A DNA stretch of 64,000 bases from Methylotenera mobilis JLW8 (lineage in GTDB: Bacteria > Pseudomonadota > Gammaproteobacteria > Burkholderiales > Methylophilaceae), in NCBI RefSeq assembly GCF_000023705.1, contig NC_012968.1, forward strand, positions 124,001-188,000. The letters are read 5' to 3'. The position numbers and the translations under genes were made by a program. A model generated the notes under the pieces. It was not told the origin of the DNA, ran no database searches, and worked only from the letters and a program-made list of their open reading frames with translations. Positions 34,376 through 45,067 of the stretch are shown one piece after another; the first letter of the stretch is position 1; each line of letters starts with the position of its first letter.

Positions 34376-35124
34376 AGTTGTATTCCTTCGTGTTCGCGCA
34401 ATTTAGTCAGCAACTCTTGCACGCTGCTCACTTTAATACCAGCTTTTCTCGCTGGTGGCTCTGATACTTTTAATAGCTGCAGACGCGGTTTGGTGTCTAC
34501 ACCAAAGTCAGCAGCCTTAATGGCCTCAATCGGTTTCTTTCTCGCCATCATCAAGTTAGGCAGTTTTACAAAACGTGGTTGGTTTAAACGCAGGTCAGCG
34601 GTAATCACTGCCGGCAGGTTTAAGCTGATGGTTTCTGTACCGCCATCTACCTCGCGGGTGGCGACCACTTCATTACCGTTGATGGTGATGGCTGATACGT
34701 AAGTCGCTTGCGGGTAATTGAGCAGTGCCGCTAGCATCTGTCCAGTCTGACCTGCATCGTCATCTACCGCTTGTTTGCCTAGCATAATTAACCCCGGTTG
34801 CTCACGCTCCGCCAAAGCCTTCAGTAGTTTGGCAACTGCCAGCGGCTGTAGTTCTTCTTCGCTTTCAATTAGCACCGCGCGGTCTGCGCCCATGGCCAGA
34901 CCTTGTCTTAATACGTCTTGATTAGCTGCGGTACCTAGGGACACGACAACCACTTCAGATGCAATGCCTTTTTCTTTTAGTTTTAAGGCTTCTTCGATTG
35001 CATTTTCATCAAATGGGTTTACACTCATCTTTACGCCATCAATTTCCACATTCGAGCCATCAGGCTTGATATGTACTTTGATGTTGTAATCTACTACGCG
35101 TTTTACAGCGACCAATATTTTCAT
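34372..35124 (-). CDS. etfB: Electron transfer flavoprotein beta subunit
   Basis: The AMP-binding partner subunit, 250 residues. It starts MKILVAVKRVVDYNIK and carries the family signature around VATREVDGGTETISLNLPAVITADLRLN, followed by KLPNLMMARKKPIE, the recognition-loop region that docks with partner dehydrogenases. GAGGAAA precedes the ATG. A promoter candidate (TTTACA, 17 bases, TATACG on the minus strand) lies in the 102-base gap shared with the divergent LysR-type gene, whose product is the obvious candidate regulator. Confidence 0.95.
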   Translation of the reverse strand: MKILVAVKRVVDYNIKVHIKPDGSNVEIDGVKMSVNPFDENAIEEALKLKEKGIASEVVVVSLGTAANQDVLRQGLAMGADRAVLIESEEELQPLAVAKLLKALAEREQPGLIMLGKQAVDDDAGQTGQMLAALLNYPQATYVSAITINGNEVVATREVDGGTETISLNLPAVITADLRLNQPRFVKLPNLMMARKKPIEAIKAADFGVDTKPRLQLLKVSEPPARKAGIKVSSVQELLTKLREHEGIQL

Positions 35125-35162
35125 GGCAATTTCCTCAATAATTGCTGCGTATTTTACATGAG

Positions 35163-35205
35163 CGTATAATATATATAAATTAGATTGTAAAGATATTATA
35201 TATCT
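35163..35205 (-). promoter_or_regulatory. etfBA promoter with LysR-type palindrome
   Basis: On the minus strand TTTACA (35,186-35,191) and TATACG (35,163-35,168) are 17 bases apart. The palindrome AGATAT-N3-ATATCT (35,191-35,205) abuts the -35 and lies about 22 bases before the LysR-type start codon. This is the usual arrangement for a LysR operator serving divergent genes. Confidence 0.5.
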
Positions 35206-35226
35206 GCAAAATAGATATAGGAGTGT

Positions 35227-36153
35227 ATGAAATATACCCTAAGGCAACTAGAGATATTTGTTGTCATCAGTCGTACCGAAAGCGTCTCGCGCGCAGCCGA
35301 TGCTTTAGCTTTATCGCAATCGGCAACCAGTACCGCATTGAGTGAGCTGGAGCGACAATTCGACCTGCAGCTTTTTGACCGGGTGGGTAAAACTCTGCGT
35401 ATCAATGAAACCGGGCTGCAACTGCTCCCCAAGGCGGTAGAGTTATTAGACCGTGCCAGTGAAATAGAAAATCTGCTGCGCGGTCACACCGGCTTCGGCT
35501 ATATGAAAATTGGCGCTACTTTAACGGTGGGCAATTACTTGGCTACCATGCTGGTGGCAAAATTCTTGCAGGATCATCCTGAAAGCCGCATTCAGTTACA
35601 AGTACATAATACCAGCACCATCGTGCAGCAGGTAGTGAATCACGAACTGGATCTGGGCTTGATTGAAGGGGATTGCAGCCATCCGGATATCGAGGTGCAG
35701 CGCTGGGTGGCGGATGAACTGGTAGTGTTTGCGGCACCCAATCACCCGCTGGCGCAGTTAAAACAAATTTCGATAGCACAATTATTGCAGGAGCAATGGA
35801 TTTTAAGGGAGCAAGGTTCTGGCACCCGTGCAACTTTTGATCGTGCTTTTCATAATAACAATGCCGGTTTGCATATCCGCCTAGAGCTGGAGCACACCGA
35901 GGCGATTAAGCGTGCGGTAGAGTCTGGGCTAGGTATTGGCTGCATCTCGCGTTTGGCGTTGAAGGACGCTTTCCGCCGTGGCAGCTTGGTGCCGTTAGTG
36001 ACGCCAGAACTAAATTTAGGAAGATATTTTTACTTTCTCTGGCACAAGCAAAAATATCAAACAACAGGTATGCGTGAATTTATCATGTTATGCAAAAAAA
36101 TGGTGGTGGGCGCAGAGCGTAGCGACCAAGTTAATTTGCCAGAAATAGCTTAG
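35227..36153 (+). CDS. LysR-type transcriptional regulator divergent from etfBA
   Basis: A 308-residue LysR regulator. The winged helix-turn-helix at the N terminus reads MKYTLRQLEIFVVI and SVSRAADALALSQSATSTAL. The effector domain (about 90-295) has no motif that reveals the ligand. It is divergent from etfBA and followed 14 bases later by the ETF-quinone oxidoreductase gene, so control of ETF electron flow is the simplest reading. The N-terminal half resembles LysR proteins often annotated CysB/YeiE-like, but that does not define a signal. Confidence 0.92.
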   Translation: MKYTLRQLEIFVVISRTESVSRAADALALSQSATSTALSELERQFDLQLFDRVGKTLRINETGLQLLPKAVELLDRASEIENLLRGHTGFGYMKIGATLTVGNYLATMLVAKFLQDHPESRIQLQVHNTSTIVQQVVNHELDLGLIEGDCSHPDIEVQRWVADELVVFAAPNHPLAQLKQISIAQLLQEQWILREQGSGTRATFDRAFHNNNAGLHIRLELEHTEAIKRAVESGLGIGCISRLALKDAFRRGSLVPLVTPELNLGRYFYFLWHKQKYQTTGMREFIMLCKKMVVGAERSDQVNLPEIA

Positions 36154-36167
36154 AGGACGGTCTTTAA

Positions 36168-37826
36168 ATGACAGATGTGCAACGCGATGTAATGAATTAC
36201 GATGTGTTAATTGTAGGGGCTGGGCCAGCGGGTCTGGCGGCGGCGATACGGCTGAAACAGCTGGCCAACGCGGCTGGGCAGGAGCTCAGTGTGTGCGTGT
36301 TGGAAAAAGCAGCCGAGGTAGGCGCGCATATTTTATCCGGTGCGGTGATTGACCCTATCGCGTTGAATGAACTGATTCCAGATTGGCGCGAAAAAGGTGC
36401 GCCAGTGCATACCAGTGTGAAGGAAGACGAGTTTCTCGTGCTGGGTAAAACTAAATCCTGGCCGGTTCCACATTGGCTGATGCCGCCCTTGATGAGTAAT
36501 GAGGGCAACTATATTGTGAGCCTGGGCGATGTGGATCGCTGGTTAGGTGAGCAAGCGGATGCCTTAGGGGTGGAAATTTACGCAGGTTTTGCGGCACAAA
36601 GTATGCTGTATGACGAAAATCAGCAAGTGGTTGGCGTGATTACCGGCGATATGGGGCGTGATGCGCACGGCAAGGAAACCGCACAATTCACGCTTGGCAT
36701 AGAAATTAGAGCGCAATATACTTTAATCGCAGAAGGTACACGTGGCTCATTAACACGCGAGCTAGAGAGCAAATACGCGCTGCGTACCTCGCCGCAGAAA
36801 TATGGTTTAGGCTTTAAAGAAGTATGGCGTGTGCCGGTAGCACAACATAGGCCCGGACTGGTGCAACACAGCGTAGGCTGGCCATTGCAGGCGGATACCG
36901 GTGGTGGTTCTTTCATCTATCATTACGGTGAACAGCTGGTGTCTATTGGCTTTGTGGTGCATTTGGACTACGCCAACCCGCATCTTTCTCCATTTGAAGA
37001 GTTCCAGCGCTTTAAGACCCACCCTGAGATTAAAGCCTTGCTGAAAGATGGCGAGCGTTTTAGTTATGGCGCGCGTGCGATTAGTGAAGGTGGCGTGCAA
37101 GCATGGCCGGAGATGATTTTTCCAGGTGGTGCGCTCATCGGTTGTAGTGCAGGCATGGTGAATGTGCCGCGTATCAAAGGTAGCCACAATGCGATGAAAT
37201 CTGGCATGTTGGCAGCCGAGGCTGTGTTTAATGCGATTACACAGGCAGAGCAGTCGGATAACCGCTTGCTGACAGCGTATCCACAAGCACTCAAAGATTC
37301 ATGGGTGTGGCAAGATTTAGATGCGGTGCGTAACATAAAGCCGCTGTTGTCGCGATTTGGCAGTTGGGGCGGTACTTTGTTAGGTGGCATCGAGATGTGG
37401 CTGCATGCACTGCATGTGCGTTTGCCGTGGACATTGCAACATCAGAAAGCAGACCATGAATACACCAAGCCGGCATCTGTAATGCCAATGATTCAGTACG
37501 AAAAGCATGATGGCGTGTACAGTTTTGACCGCTTAAGTTCCATCAGCTTAAGTAACCTTGCGCATGATGCAAATCAGCCTTGCCATTTGACGCTGCGCGA
37601 CCAGAATGTGCCTATCAGTGTTAATCTGGCTAATTATGATGCGCCTGAGCAACGCTATTGCCCGGCTGGAGTCTATGAAATCGTGAAATCGCATGATGCG
37701 AGCTATTTGCACATTAATGCGCAAAACTGCATACATTGCAAAACCTGCGATATTAAAGACCCGACACAGAACATTGTGTGGGTACCGCCTGAGGGGGGCA
37801 GTGGCCCGACTTATATGGGGATGTAA
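36168..37826 (+). CDS. Electron transfer flavoprotein-ubiquinone oxidoreductase
   Basis: ETF-QO passes electrons from reduced ETF into the quinone pool at the inner membrane face. The 552 residues contain the FAD-binding VGAGPAGLAAAIRLKQ, a second flavin motif around EVGAHILSGAVIDP, the membrane-associated quinone region in the middle, and a C-terminal 4Fe-4S ferredoxin-like domain with RYCPAGVYE and NCIHCKTCDIKDPTQNI (four cysteines present). Length agrees with other bacterial ETF-QOs. It follows the LysR gene after 14 bases and is probably co-transcribed with it. With etfBA nearby it completes a route from an unknown flavin dehydrogenase to ubiquinone. Confidence 0.95.
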   Translation: MTDVQRDVMNYDVLIVGAGPAGLAAAIRLKQLANAAGQELSVCVLEKAAEVGAHILSGAVIDPIALNELIPDWREKGAPVHTSVKEDEFLVLGKTKSWPVPHWLMPPLMSNEGNYIVSLGDVDRWLGEQADALGVEIYAGFAAQSMLYDENQQVVGVITGDMGRDAHGKETAQFTLGIEIRAQYTLIAEGTRGSLTRELESKYALRTSPQKYGLGFKEVWRVPVAQHRPGLVQHSVGWPLQADTGGGSFIYHYGEQLVSIGFVVHLDYANPHLSPFEEFQRFKTHPEIKALLKDGERFSYGARAISEGGVQAWPEMIFPGGALIGCSAGMVNVPRIKGSHNAMKSGMLAAEAVFNAITQAEQSDNRLLTAYPQALKDSWVWQDLDAVRNIKPLLSRFGSWGGTLLGGIEMWLHALHVRLPWTLQHQKADHEYTKPASVMPMIQYEKHDGVYSFDRLSSISLSNLAHDANQPCHLTLRDQNVPISVNLANYDAPEQRYCPAGVYEIVKSHDASYLHINAQNCIHCKTCDIKDPTQNIVWVPPEGGSGPTYMGM

Positions 37827-37872
37827 TTGATGGGCATCTAGTTCGCAATCTAGTTCGTATAAGTTTTGATAA

Positions 37873-37910
37873 TAAAAAACCTCAACTTGGATCAAGTTGA
37901 GGTTTTTTTA
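37873..37910 (+). terminator. Bidirectional terminator between ETF-QO and katG
   Basis: Stem AAAAAACCTCAACTTG/CAAGTTGAGGTTTTTT with a 3-4 base loop, T-rich on both strands. It can end both convergent genes. Confidence 0.93.
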
Positions 37911-37943
37911 TCGCCTAATGTCCGCCTTATTGGGCTGGCGCAA

Positions 37944-40151
<2,208 letters not shown>

Positions 40152-40195
40152 TTATTGTTTAGAACGTGATGGACCTGTTTTAATCATCTCTGCTG

Positions 40196-40235
40196 AATAT
40201 AGCGCAGAAATATTTTAATCTTAAATTTACACGCT
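40196..40235 (-). promoter_or_regulatory. katG promoter with overlapping OxyR-like site
   Basis: On the minus strand TTAAGA and TATATT are 17 bases apart. The region also fits the extended OxyR pattern ATAG-N7-CTAT-N7-ATAG-N7-CTAT in part: ATAG, ATAT, TTAA and CGCT at the correct 7-base spacing (40,199-40,235), overlapping the -35, as for an activator. The outer elements are weak matches. Confidence 0.45.
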
Positions 40236-40460
40236 GTAGTGTAAAAATTGGTTACAGGTCTCACGTATGGTTTGCTATTGGCTCAATGCATATTGAGCAA
40301 ACATGTCGATAAAAATTTCTTGTAACTCGTATAAATAGTTGTTCATTTTTCTCTCCATTTATATTGCTATCTCGGTGGTTTGGTAAAGCAATGTTGAGCA
40401 GCAAGTGGGACCAGTGTATAGGCCGAACATTGATTTGTATAATTGAATGTTCTAATTTTA

Positions 40461-40481
40461 TTGATATGCTAAACTTATCAA
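40461..40481 (+). promoter_or_regulatory. OxyR-like palindrome in the oxyR leader
   Basis: TTGATA-N9-TATCAA is a perfect inverted repeat. Its central 17 bases read GATAT-GCTAAAC-TTATC. The OxyR consensus half-site pair is GATAG-BYHWDRV-CTATC, and all seven degenerate spacer positions fit, with one mismatch in each arm. It lies about 25 bases before the oxyR ATG, consistent with autoregulation. Confidence 0.5.
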
Positions 40482-40505
40482 TCATGCATAATCTGGATAC
40501 TGGCA

Positions 40506-41408
40506 ATGACCTTAAGTGAATTACGTTTTGTGGTTGCCGTGGCAAAGGAGCGCAACTTTAGGCGAGCTGCCGACAAGTGCTACGTTAGCCAGCCCGCGCT
40601 TAGTTTGGCGATTAAAAAATTGGAAGAAGATTTAGGCGTACAAATCTTTGAGCGCAGCCGCACTGATATTAATCCCACCCCTATCGGCGAAAAGATTATC
40701 GAACAGGCGATTAAGGCGATAGAGGAAGTGAACTACATACGCGAGATTGCCCAGCAGGGTAATAACCAACTGGGTGGCGTGTTCCGCTTAGGTTTGATTT
40801 ACTCGGTGGGTCCTTATTTGCTGCCAGAACTTATCCCTATTTTGCGGCAGAGCGCACCGGAAATGCCGTTGGATATTGAAGAAAATCTCACGGTGCAATT
40901 AGAGGCACAGCTTAAAAATGGCGTGATTGACGCAGCAGTGGTGGCGCTGCCGTTTGAAGTGGCAGGTATTAATACACTCCCGCTATACGATGAGCAGTAT
41001 CTGGTGATGGTGCCGGTGAGCCATCCTTGGGCTGATCGCGCTTCGGTGAATGCGGATGAACTGGCAGATGAAAATGTCTTGCTGTTGAACAGCGGGCACT
41101 GTTACAGCCATCAGGTGTTGCAGGCATGTCCAGATCTATCTAGAAAAGGGCAAGTGTTACAAGGTAACTCTTTAGAAACCATACGCAATATGGTGGCTTC
41201 AAATCTGGGTATTACGGTATTGTCATGCAGTGCAGCTACTGACCGATATTTGAATCCATTGGTGAGAGTAATTCCATTTTCAGACCCAGTGCCTGTGCGC
41301 AGAGTGGCGCTAGCGTGGCGTAAAAGCTATGCCAGAGAGTTGGCAGTAGAATGTGTAGCTGATGCAATCAGGGCGATTCAGTCTGATTGTCTAAAGATGA
41401 TTGATTAG
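40506..41408 (+). CDS. oxyR: Peroxide sensor/regulator OxyR
   Basis: LysR-family activator of the peroxide response, 300 residues. The DNA-binding domain begins MTLSELRFVVAVAKERNFRRAA. The redox pair is visible in NSGHCYSHQVLQAC: two cysteines nine positions apart in the same context as Cys199 and Cys208 of E. coli OxyR, so disulfide switching should be intact. It is divergent from katG, the classical target. Its last 41 bases overlap the 3' end of the convergent PAS-GGDEF gene. Confidence 0.96.
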   Translation: MTLSELRFVVAVAKERNFRRAADKCYVSQPALSLAIKKLEEDLGVQIFERSRTDINPTPIGEKIIEQAIKAIEEVNYIREIAQQGNNQLGGVFRLGLIYSVGPYLLPELIPILRQSAPEMPLDIEENLTVQLEAQLKNGVIDAAVVALPFEVAGINTLPLYDEQYLVMVPVSHPWADRASVNADELADENVLLLNSGHCYSHQVLQACPDLSRKGQVLQGNSLETIRNMVASNLGITVLSCSAATDRYLNPLVRVIPFSDPVPVRRVALAWRKSYARELAVECVADAIRAIQSDCLKMID

Positions 41409-42948
41409 CAATATTATTATAGAATCTGAAGCAGCCTCTGCCAGCATGTTTTGATTCATACATTGCATTGTCAGCACTACGTAACAATGATGCTACATCA
41501 TTACCATTTTTAGGATGCAAGCTAATACCAATGCTGCAAGAAATATTAATGACATGTTCTTCAATGTAAAAAGTTTCTGTCAGCGACTGTATTACTTCTT
41601 GAGCCACCATTGCCACATCTTGCTCTGTTTCTATCTTGGCAAGTAAAACTACAAACTCATCGCCACCAAGACGTGATACGGTATCTGTTTGCCTTTTAAA
41701 GCAATTAGTTAAGCGAATGGCTACTGCTTTGAGTAAGGCATCCCCAATATCGTGGCCTAGCGTGTCATTAACTATTTTAAACTTATCCAAATCGAGAAAC
41801 ATAACCGCTAGCATAGCGTTTTCTCTACGTGCCTGCGCTAATGCTTGATGTAAGCGATCAGTGAGTAGGCTGCGATTAGGCAAATCTGTGAGTGGGTCAT
41901 AATGCGCCATATGATGAACGCGCTCTTCAATTGATTTCCGAGCGGTAATGTCAATCATCGTTCCAACGTAGTTTGTCACCACGCCCTCAGCGTTTTTTAC
42001 GGCAGAAATAGTGAGCCATTCTGGATAAATTTCGCCAGATTTGCGCTTGTTCCAAATCTCACCTTGCCATGAGCCTTGAGTGGAAATTGATTCCCACATT
42101 TCTTTATAAAAGGCTGCATCATGAACACCAGATTTTAATAGCGTCATCCTGTTGCCAACGGCCTCTTCACTAGTAAAGCCTGTTATTTTAGTAAACGCAT
42201 CGTTAATTTTTAGAATTTTAGAGTTGGCATCTGTAATAATAATACCCTCTTGCGATTCCATGGCTATAGCCGAAACTTTAAGTTCATTTTCAATTCTTTT
42301 TTGCTCAGAAATATCACGTGCAAACCCGACAGTACCTAATAAATTTCCATCATTATCTGTGACTGGTGCTTTGAAGGTTTCTATCCAATGCGTCTTGCCT
42401 TCTGGGTCAATAAATGTTTCATCGACCAGTTTTGGTTGCCTAGATTCGAGAACACTTAAATCTTCTTGGCGATAATATTCAGCAAGCTCTTTCGGTGAAT
42501 AATCAAAATCTGTTTTGCCAATCATCTTTTCAGGGCTGTCCTCCCCATAATTATTGGCGTGGACTTTATTAACCGATATAAATCGACTTTCTTCATCTTT
42601 GAGCCAGACCATAAAAGGTAGGCTATCAATAAAGGCGCGCTGGTAATATTCTATCTTTTGTAATCTTGATTCACTTTGTTTTAAAGTCTTGAAGTCAATA
42701 TTCATCGCTGCTATTTTGCTGGCAAGTATACGTTTGTTGTGTCTTGCAAATAGATAAATAGCCAACCCATTAATGAGAAGGCTGGATAAGACAATCACTA
42801 TAAATTCAGATAGCGCTACTTTTCTTTCAAGTAAACGTTGTAGCCAAATTAAAAAACCAGATGTAATCAAGATGGCTAAGACCGAGCAAGTCAGCCACAT
42901 TACAGAAAGGGAATATTTGGAAACTATATTTGATGAAGGTCGTCCCAT
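41368..42948 (-). CDS. Membrane PAS-PAS-GGDEF diguanylate cyclase
   Basis: A 526-residue cyclase without an EAL domain. Two N-terminal hydrophobic helices (about 14-35 and 45-68) with only a short loop between them suggest membrane anchoring rather than periplasmic sensing. Two PAS domains follow (about 100-215 and 220-340; WLKDEESRFISVN and GIIITDANSKILKINDAF). GGDEF (about 345-510) is intact (RLGGDEF) with an RxxD inhibitory site (RQTD) five residues before. It is the only one of the six c-di-GMP proteins here built for synthesis alone. Its 3' end overlaps the end of oxyR on the opposite strand by 41 bases. Confidence 0.92.
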   Translation of the reverse strand: MGRPSSNIVSKYSLSVMWLTCSVLAILITSGFLIWLQRLLERKVALSEFIVIVLSSLLINGLAIYLFARHNKRILASKIAAMNIDFKTLKQSESRLQKIEYYQRAFIDSLPFMVWLKDEESRFISVNKVHANNYGEDSPEKMIGKTDFDYSPKELAEYYRQEDLSVLESRQPKLVDETFIDPEGKTHWIETFKAPVTDNDGNLLGTVGFARDISEQKRIENELKVSAIAMESQEGIIITDANSKILKINDAFTKITGFTSEEAVGNRMTLLKSGVHDAAFYKEMWESISTQGSWQGEIWNKRKSGEIYPEWLTISAVKNAEGVVTNYVGTMIDITARKSIEERVHHMAHYDPLTDLPNRSLLTDRLHQALAQARRENAMLAVMFLDLDKFKIVNDTLGHDIGDALLKAVAIRLTNCFKRQTDTVSRLGGDEFVVLLAKIETEQDVAMVAQEVIQSLTETFYIEEHVINISCSIGISLHPKNGNDVASLLRSADNAMYESKHAGRGCFRFYNNIANQSSLDNQTESP

Positions 42949-43054
42949 TTATATATCCAATTTAGTCATATGCTTCCACCATCGTATACCTAAAGTCCCT
43001 GCATTTATTGATGCAAGTCAAGCTGCAATTGTTTTAAAATATTAGGGGAATGTG

Positions 43055-44071
43055 TTAGTAAGTAACGTACAGGCGGTAGCCGGCAACGCTCACATCCTGC
43101 GTAGTGATGGCAAGTTTTACCTTGATTTCATTGCCGGCAGTAAAGCCGGTGGCAATGTCAGTGTTGGGTGGCAAATACTCTGCTGGCTTAAATACGCGTC
43201 TTAACACCGGGCTATCGTCGGTATTGGTCAGGGTCAACTCTAGGTTGGGGTAAGCCAGCACAAAACCTGCTTTGTTAAAGAGGCTGCTGCTCAGGTGCAT
43301 CACCCCGCTATGCGCCAGGTCTTCCTGCATGTCGGAATCGTCAATCACTACCCACTCAATCTGTTTGGGCAGCTCAATGCTGCATTTGAGGTGCTCACAA
43401 GCCTGCACTAACTGTGGTTTAAGTTTGGGATAGTAAATGGCTATGCTATTGCGTAAGAAATAAGCACTTTGTGCGGCAGCAGTGAGCACCAATACTAGCG
43501 CACCTAGTAGCCATGGCCAGCGACGGTTTGCTTTTTGATTGCTATCGCGTTTTGCGTGTTTGACCAAGTCATTAAAATCGTTAGCAGGGTGATGGGCAGT
43601 GTTTAGTTTGCTGGTATCGTTCGGTGGATGCTCGGCTATGCTGCTTGGATCATGCGGAAGTTCGGCAAGTGCACCGGTGTGCGTAATGTCTGGGCTGGGC
43701 TGCTCGCTCGTCAGTGCTGTACGAGTCTCCGCAGATGCAGTATTTAACGGAGGTGCTGCTTGCTGAGCAGGTTTCGCTTCTGGCTGCTGCGTGCTTGCTG
43801 CAGGCTCTTCAAGTGCCAGGTCAATTGCTGGCCAGCCAGAAGGTGCAGCGTCATTGCTCGGCGCTAAAGTGGCGGCCGCGACTTTTGGTACGGTGGTTTC
43901 TACAGGTGCTGTGCTGGCTGGAGTAGGGTTGCTGGTGGGGACAAATTGCTCTTTGGCATTAAATACGTGCAGGCATTGCCCGCAGCGGACTAAACCGCCA
44001 TGCTGGCTGAGCTGGTCTTCACTAACAAAGAATTGGGTTTGGCAATTTGGGCAATGGGTTATGTCGCGCAT
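43055..44071 (-). CDS. MJ0042 zinc-finger / DUF3426 membrane protein
   Basis: A 338-residue protein starting MRDITHCPNCQTQFFV, with CPNC and CGQC knuckles forming the MJ0042-type zinc ribbon. A long Ala/Pro/Thr-rich low-complexity linker follows (about 45-165), then one membrane helix (WPWLLGALVLVLTAAAQSAYF) and a C-terminal DUF3426 domain. It is a standard neighbour of prmA in betaproteobacteria, and its function is not known to me. The chosen ATG overlaps the prmA stop by 13 bases; an upstream start would add nine residues. Translational coupling with prmA is likely. Confidence 0.85.
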   Translation of the reverse strand: MRDITHCPNCQTQFFVSEDQLSQHGGLVRCGQCLHVFNAKEQFVPTSNPTPASTAPVETTVPKVAAATLAPSNDAAPSGWPAIDLALEEPAASTQQPEAKPAQQAAPPLNTASAETRTALTSEQPSPDITHTGALAELPHDPSSIAEHPPNDTSKLNTAHHPANDFNDLVKHAKRDSNQKANRRWPWLLGALVLVLTAAAQSAYFLRNSIAIYYPKLKPQLVQACEHLKCSIELPKQIEWVVIDDSDMQEDLAHSGVMHLSSSLFNKAGFVLAYPNLELTLTNTDDSPVLRRVFKPAEYLPPNTDIATGFTAGNEIKVKLAITTQDVSVAGYRLYVTY

Positions 44072-44955
44072 TTTTTCGTGCCTGTGAGCAACACCCAAGC
44101 ATCCATGTGCTGTGGTGCACTCATATCAAACCATTCAGCATAAATGGCAGAAACAGCGGCTTCTTGTTCGCGTAAAATTCCAGAAAGCGCAATCTTGCCG
44201 CCAGCTTTGCATGATTTTGCCAATGCCGGTGCCAGCACGCTTAAAGCACTGGATAAGATATTGGCAACCACAATATCAAACTCTTTAGATTGGTATGCAT
44301 TTGCATCGTAGAACTCAGCCTCAACTTGGTTCTGTTCTGCGTTGTACAGGCTAGATTGTATCGCTTGCGTATCAATATCGGTACCCACTACCTCAGCTGC
44401 GCCTAGTTTCTTGGCGGCAATCGCTAAAATGCCTGAGCCGCAGCCGTAGTCCAGCACTGAATTTCCTGGCGTCACGGTTTGGGTTAGCCATGCCAAGCAT
44501 AAGTGGGTAGTCGGGTGGCTGCCAGTACCAAAGGCCAAACCAGGGTCTAAAACGATGTTGATCGCGTCAGGGTTAGGTGACTCATGCCAGGTTGGTACTA
44601 TCCACAGTGTGTCGGTGATTCTAATCGGGTCAAATTGCGATTGCGTGGCGCGCACCCAATCTTGTTCTTGTATGGTTTCTGTCGTGTAATTCAGGTTGCC
44701 GAGTTTGGCCTGCTGTGTGAGCGCCTCAATCACGGCAGGGATGTCTACGCCTTCATCAAACAAGGCGCTGACTAGATTTTGCTGCCAGATACCTGGTGGC
44801 GGGTCGCCCGGTTCACCAAAAATAGGCTGTTCATCGATAGTTTCGGCATTGGCGTCTTCAATAATGGCTGACAATGCGCCCAGCTCCATGAGTGTGTCGC
44901 TAATTAAATCAGCATTGTTGTCCTGTGCTTCAATCTTTAATGATACCCACGCCAT
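44059..44955 (-). CDS. prmA: Ribosomal protein L11 methyltransferase
   Basis: Trimethylates lysines and the N terminus of ribosomal protein L11 using S-adenosylmethionine. The 298 residues start MAWVSLKIEAQD, matching the usual PrmA opening, which is why a start six codons upstream is not used; AGG lies about 8 bases before it. The SAM-binding motif is VLDYGCGSGILAIAAKKLGA, followed by VGTDIDTQAIQ and VANILSSAL. GLAFGTGSHPTT is the family signature. It belongs to the minus-strand run aroQ-accB-accC-prmA-DUF3426, a common betaproteobacterial order. Confidence 0.96.
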   Translation of the reverse strand: MAWVSLKIEAQDNNADLISDTLMELGALSAIIEDANAETIDEQPIFGEPGDPPPGIWQQNLVSALFDEGVDIPAVIEALTQQAKLGNLNYTTETIQEQDWVRATQSQFDPIRITDTLWIVPTWHESPNPDAINIVLDPGLAFGTGSHPTTHLCLAWLTQTVTPGNSVLDYGCGSGILAIAAKKLGAAEVVGTDIDTQAIQSSLYNAEQNQVEAEFYDANAYQSKEFDIVVANILSSALSVLAPALAKSCKAGGKIALSGILREQEAAVSAIYAEWFDMSAPQHMDAWVLLTGTKKCAT

Positions 44956-45067
44956 ACTTAACCTATCTAACACTTATTTTGAATTACATATTTAAACTAC
45001 ATACGTAAATACGCGTGTACCGCAGCTGCGGTAACGCGTATTTACAGTACTACTTCAGAAATAACAA

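Noticed and set aside
36807-37286. A 159-codon minus-strand frame
   Set aside because: Antisense to the ETF-QO gene, with no family match and no ribosome site.
40261-40545. A 94-codon minus-strand frame between katG and oxyR
   Set aside because: It starts inside oxyR, has no recognisable product and covers regulatory DNA.
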